Source: Proteles cristata cristata (Eukaryota > Chordata > Mammalia > Carnivora > Hyaenidae). From it: a stretch of 64,000 nt of DNA. Below, in pieces: positions 62,799 through 64,000 of the stretch. The position numbers were made by a program, and so were the translations under genes. The stretch is from contig JAESUZ010000415.1 in assembly GCA_017311185.1 (NCBI GenBank), forward strand, positions 79,501-143,500, given 5' to 3'. Below the pieces are notes generated by a model that was not told where the DNA came from, did no database searches, and worked only from the letters and a program-made list of their open reading frames with translations. Each line of letters opens with the position of its first letter. Position 1 is the first letter of the stretch.

Positions 62799-63180
62799 GA
62801 CTGTCTTTGGTATTAGAAGTAGCAACCTTTCCCCCTGATTATACTTGATATTTGGGACCCACACGTCAGCCAGATGAGCACACCCCACCCCTTTCTGAGC
62901 ACACAGACAGGACCTGCTATGGGGGCAGCTTCCATAGGTATTGAGCCATCTGTCCACCGATGCAGCTGCAAAGCAGGTCACTTGCAAATGCCCTGAAAGG
63001 CAGGTCCCTACATGGGCCCCGCGACACACCAGGTTTTCTCCCACCTCCAAGAACCTGCCTTTACAATTCATTGCAGCTATTTGCACTCGGTATTTCCTCT
63101 TGTCCATGTTTTTCTTTATGCTCGCACCCCCCCACCCCTTCACTTCATCCATTTGTCATCTCTGTCAGAAAACAGGCCCT
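62799..63180. other. Unique non-genic stretch
   Basis: No repeat recognised; C-run at about 63,127-63,138. Confidence 0.5.
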
Positions 63181-63860
63181 GATTGTTTCAGGCCCCGAGC
63201 CTCAGCCGGAGCAATCCCAGCCAGCCCTCGTCACCAGGCTAATGACCAGCCGGGCTGCAGGAACCCCGAGGTCCTCCCGGGGAGGCCGCTCTGGGAGCGA
63301 TACCCCAGCACCCCCTGCCTGGCCCTTCTTCCCGCTCTGACCCGTTTCCTCCTGGGTCCCTGGGAGAGCATGAAACAATTTCCTCTTTCCACGGGGGCTC
63401 GATGGCAGGCAGATTGATGAAGGCGAGCCCAGTGCAGAGGCCAGCCTTCCAGAACCGTGTGCGTCGCGTTCCGCGGTCCCCATGGTGGGCTGCAGCAGGG
63501 ACCGTCACAGGCGACGAAGGACACAGCTGAGTTCCCAGCGACGCGAGCGGCTCTAATCTGTTCCCAGTTCCACTGTGGGAATGACCTTCCCCCTCCGGCC
63601 CCTCCTCCCTGCTCCCCCAAACCTCCCACCCCAGGGTAGCCAGCCCCGAGGCTCCTTGATGCTTCTAGAAATAATGCACCAGCAACAGCTAGCGGCCCAA
63701 GCCATGAACACCCAGTGCCTAGCACGGCCCCCATTAAGGCTCCGGCTTGGGGCTCGGCTGGGTGGCAGCGGAGAGGACGGGGCTCTCGTGTCGGCAGCGA
63801 GCCGTGGACCCTCTGCCGCCGGCTCTGCGATAAAACTGCAGGTGAGCTCAGGACCAGGTG
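63181..63860. promoter_or_regulatory. CpG-rich block, possible CpG island
   Basis: I count about 41 CpGs by eye in 660 bases, with C and G making up roughly 60-63%. That puts observed/expected CpG near 0.65, above the usual island threshold. It is repeat-free and is the only such block in the window. It could mark a promoter or a first exon of a gene continuing to the right. Confidence 0.45.
63635..63841 (+). CDS. Candidate exon, unidentified gene (partial)
   Basis: A 207-nt stretch starts after a long pyrimidine tract ending CCCACCCCAG (63,625-63,634) and ends at GCAG|GTGAGC (63,841|63,842), a near-consensus donor. One frame is open across all 69 codons; the other two have early stops. Length divisible by three would make it a phase 0-0 exon. 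The translation includes a glutamine-rich patch, MHQQQLAAQAMNTQ, then arginine/glycine/serine-rich sequence. I recognise no domain. It may instead be a non-coding first exon or conserved element in the CpG-rich block. No other exon of the same gene is visible. Confidence 0.22.
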
Positions 63861-64000
63861 GGAGTTTTGAGGAGGCTGTTTCTCTTCTTCCCCTCGGTGA
63901 AGTTCTTAACAAACTGGTGTGGAGGACTGGCTCCTCAAGGCCGGAAGCAGATGATGCCTGGTGGGCCTGAGGGATACTTGCTTTGGGAACACCCAGCATG
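63861..64000. other. Unique sequence at the right edge
   Basis: Nothing recognised. If the candidate exon is real this would be the start of its downstream intron. Confidence 0.4.

Noticed and set aside
63231..63999. Antisense open frames of 148 and 167 codons in the CpG-rich block
   Set aside because: They overlap each other and the candidate sense exon in a GC-rich block. No domain and no clear splice sites in that sense.

Overview
This is mammalian nuclear DNA, almost certainly from a cat-family (felid) carnivore. The main evidence is 27 copies of a roughly 190-230 bp tRNA-Lys-derived SINE. Each complete copy has a head reading GGGGCGCCTGGGTGGCTCAG on one strand, a B-box-like GGTTCGAGCCC, a CT-rich body, an AAATAAATAAA linker and an A-tail. 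From memory, this head belongs to the carnivore CanSINE group, and the body (CAGAGCCTGGAGCCTG, then TCTCTGCCCCTCCCC) is the felid form. The rest of the interspersed repeats are standard placental-mammal fossils: L1, L2, MIR, an MLT1-type LTR and hAT-Charlie MITEs. No bacterial, plasmid or phage features are present.

I find no protein-coding gene that I can support. All open frames are short, and the longest ones (about 150-206 codons) lack recognisable domains or overlap repeats. The window reads as intergenic or intronic DNA. The only place that looks like a gene part is the right edge (about 63,180-63,860). It is CpG-rich and holds a possible 207-nt exon (63,635-63,841) between a strong pyrimidine-rich acceptor and a CAG|GTGAGC donor, with one frame open throughout.

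Layout. 1-15 kb: dense repeats, including an L2 tail, an antisense L1 ORF2/3' end (3.0-5.6 kb), further antisense L1-type sequence (8.9-11.5 kb), twelve SINEs and several CA/TA microsatellites. 15-30 kb: mostly unique sequence with scattered MIR, L2 and a few SINEs. 29-32.5 kb: an L1 3' end inside an older repeat, two antiparallel L2 fragments, and three hAT MITEs side by side (MER5A-, MER20- and MER5B-like). 32.5-43.4 kb: largely unique, one SINE, with a strong G-quadruplex motif near 34.98 kb. 43.4-46.8 kb: antisense L1 ORF2 with two SINEs and an expanded TA/CA microsatellite, an MLT1 LTR, and paired MIRs. 46.8-56.7 kb: no young SINE, several stretches that look like conserved non-coding DNA, and an unexplained pair of about 92% identical segments (48,682-48,852 and 50,603-50,758). 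56.7-62.8 kb: three successive L1 3' ends in the same orientation, with several SINEs. 62.8-64 kb: unique and increasingly CpG-rich.

The most interesting observations are the duplicated pair with one-sided CpG loss, the candidate exon in the CpG-rich block, three places where two SINEs landed at the same target site (three target-site copies each), and a local microsatellite event that copied its L1 flank. I see no new biological system, and I do not claim one. Repeat names come from recalled consensus sequences, not from a database search, and edges are good to roughly 5-30 bases unless target-site duplications (TSDs) are given.
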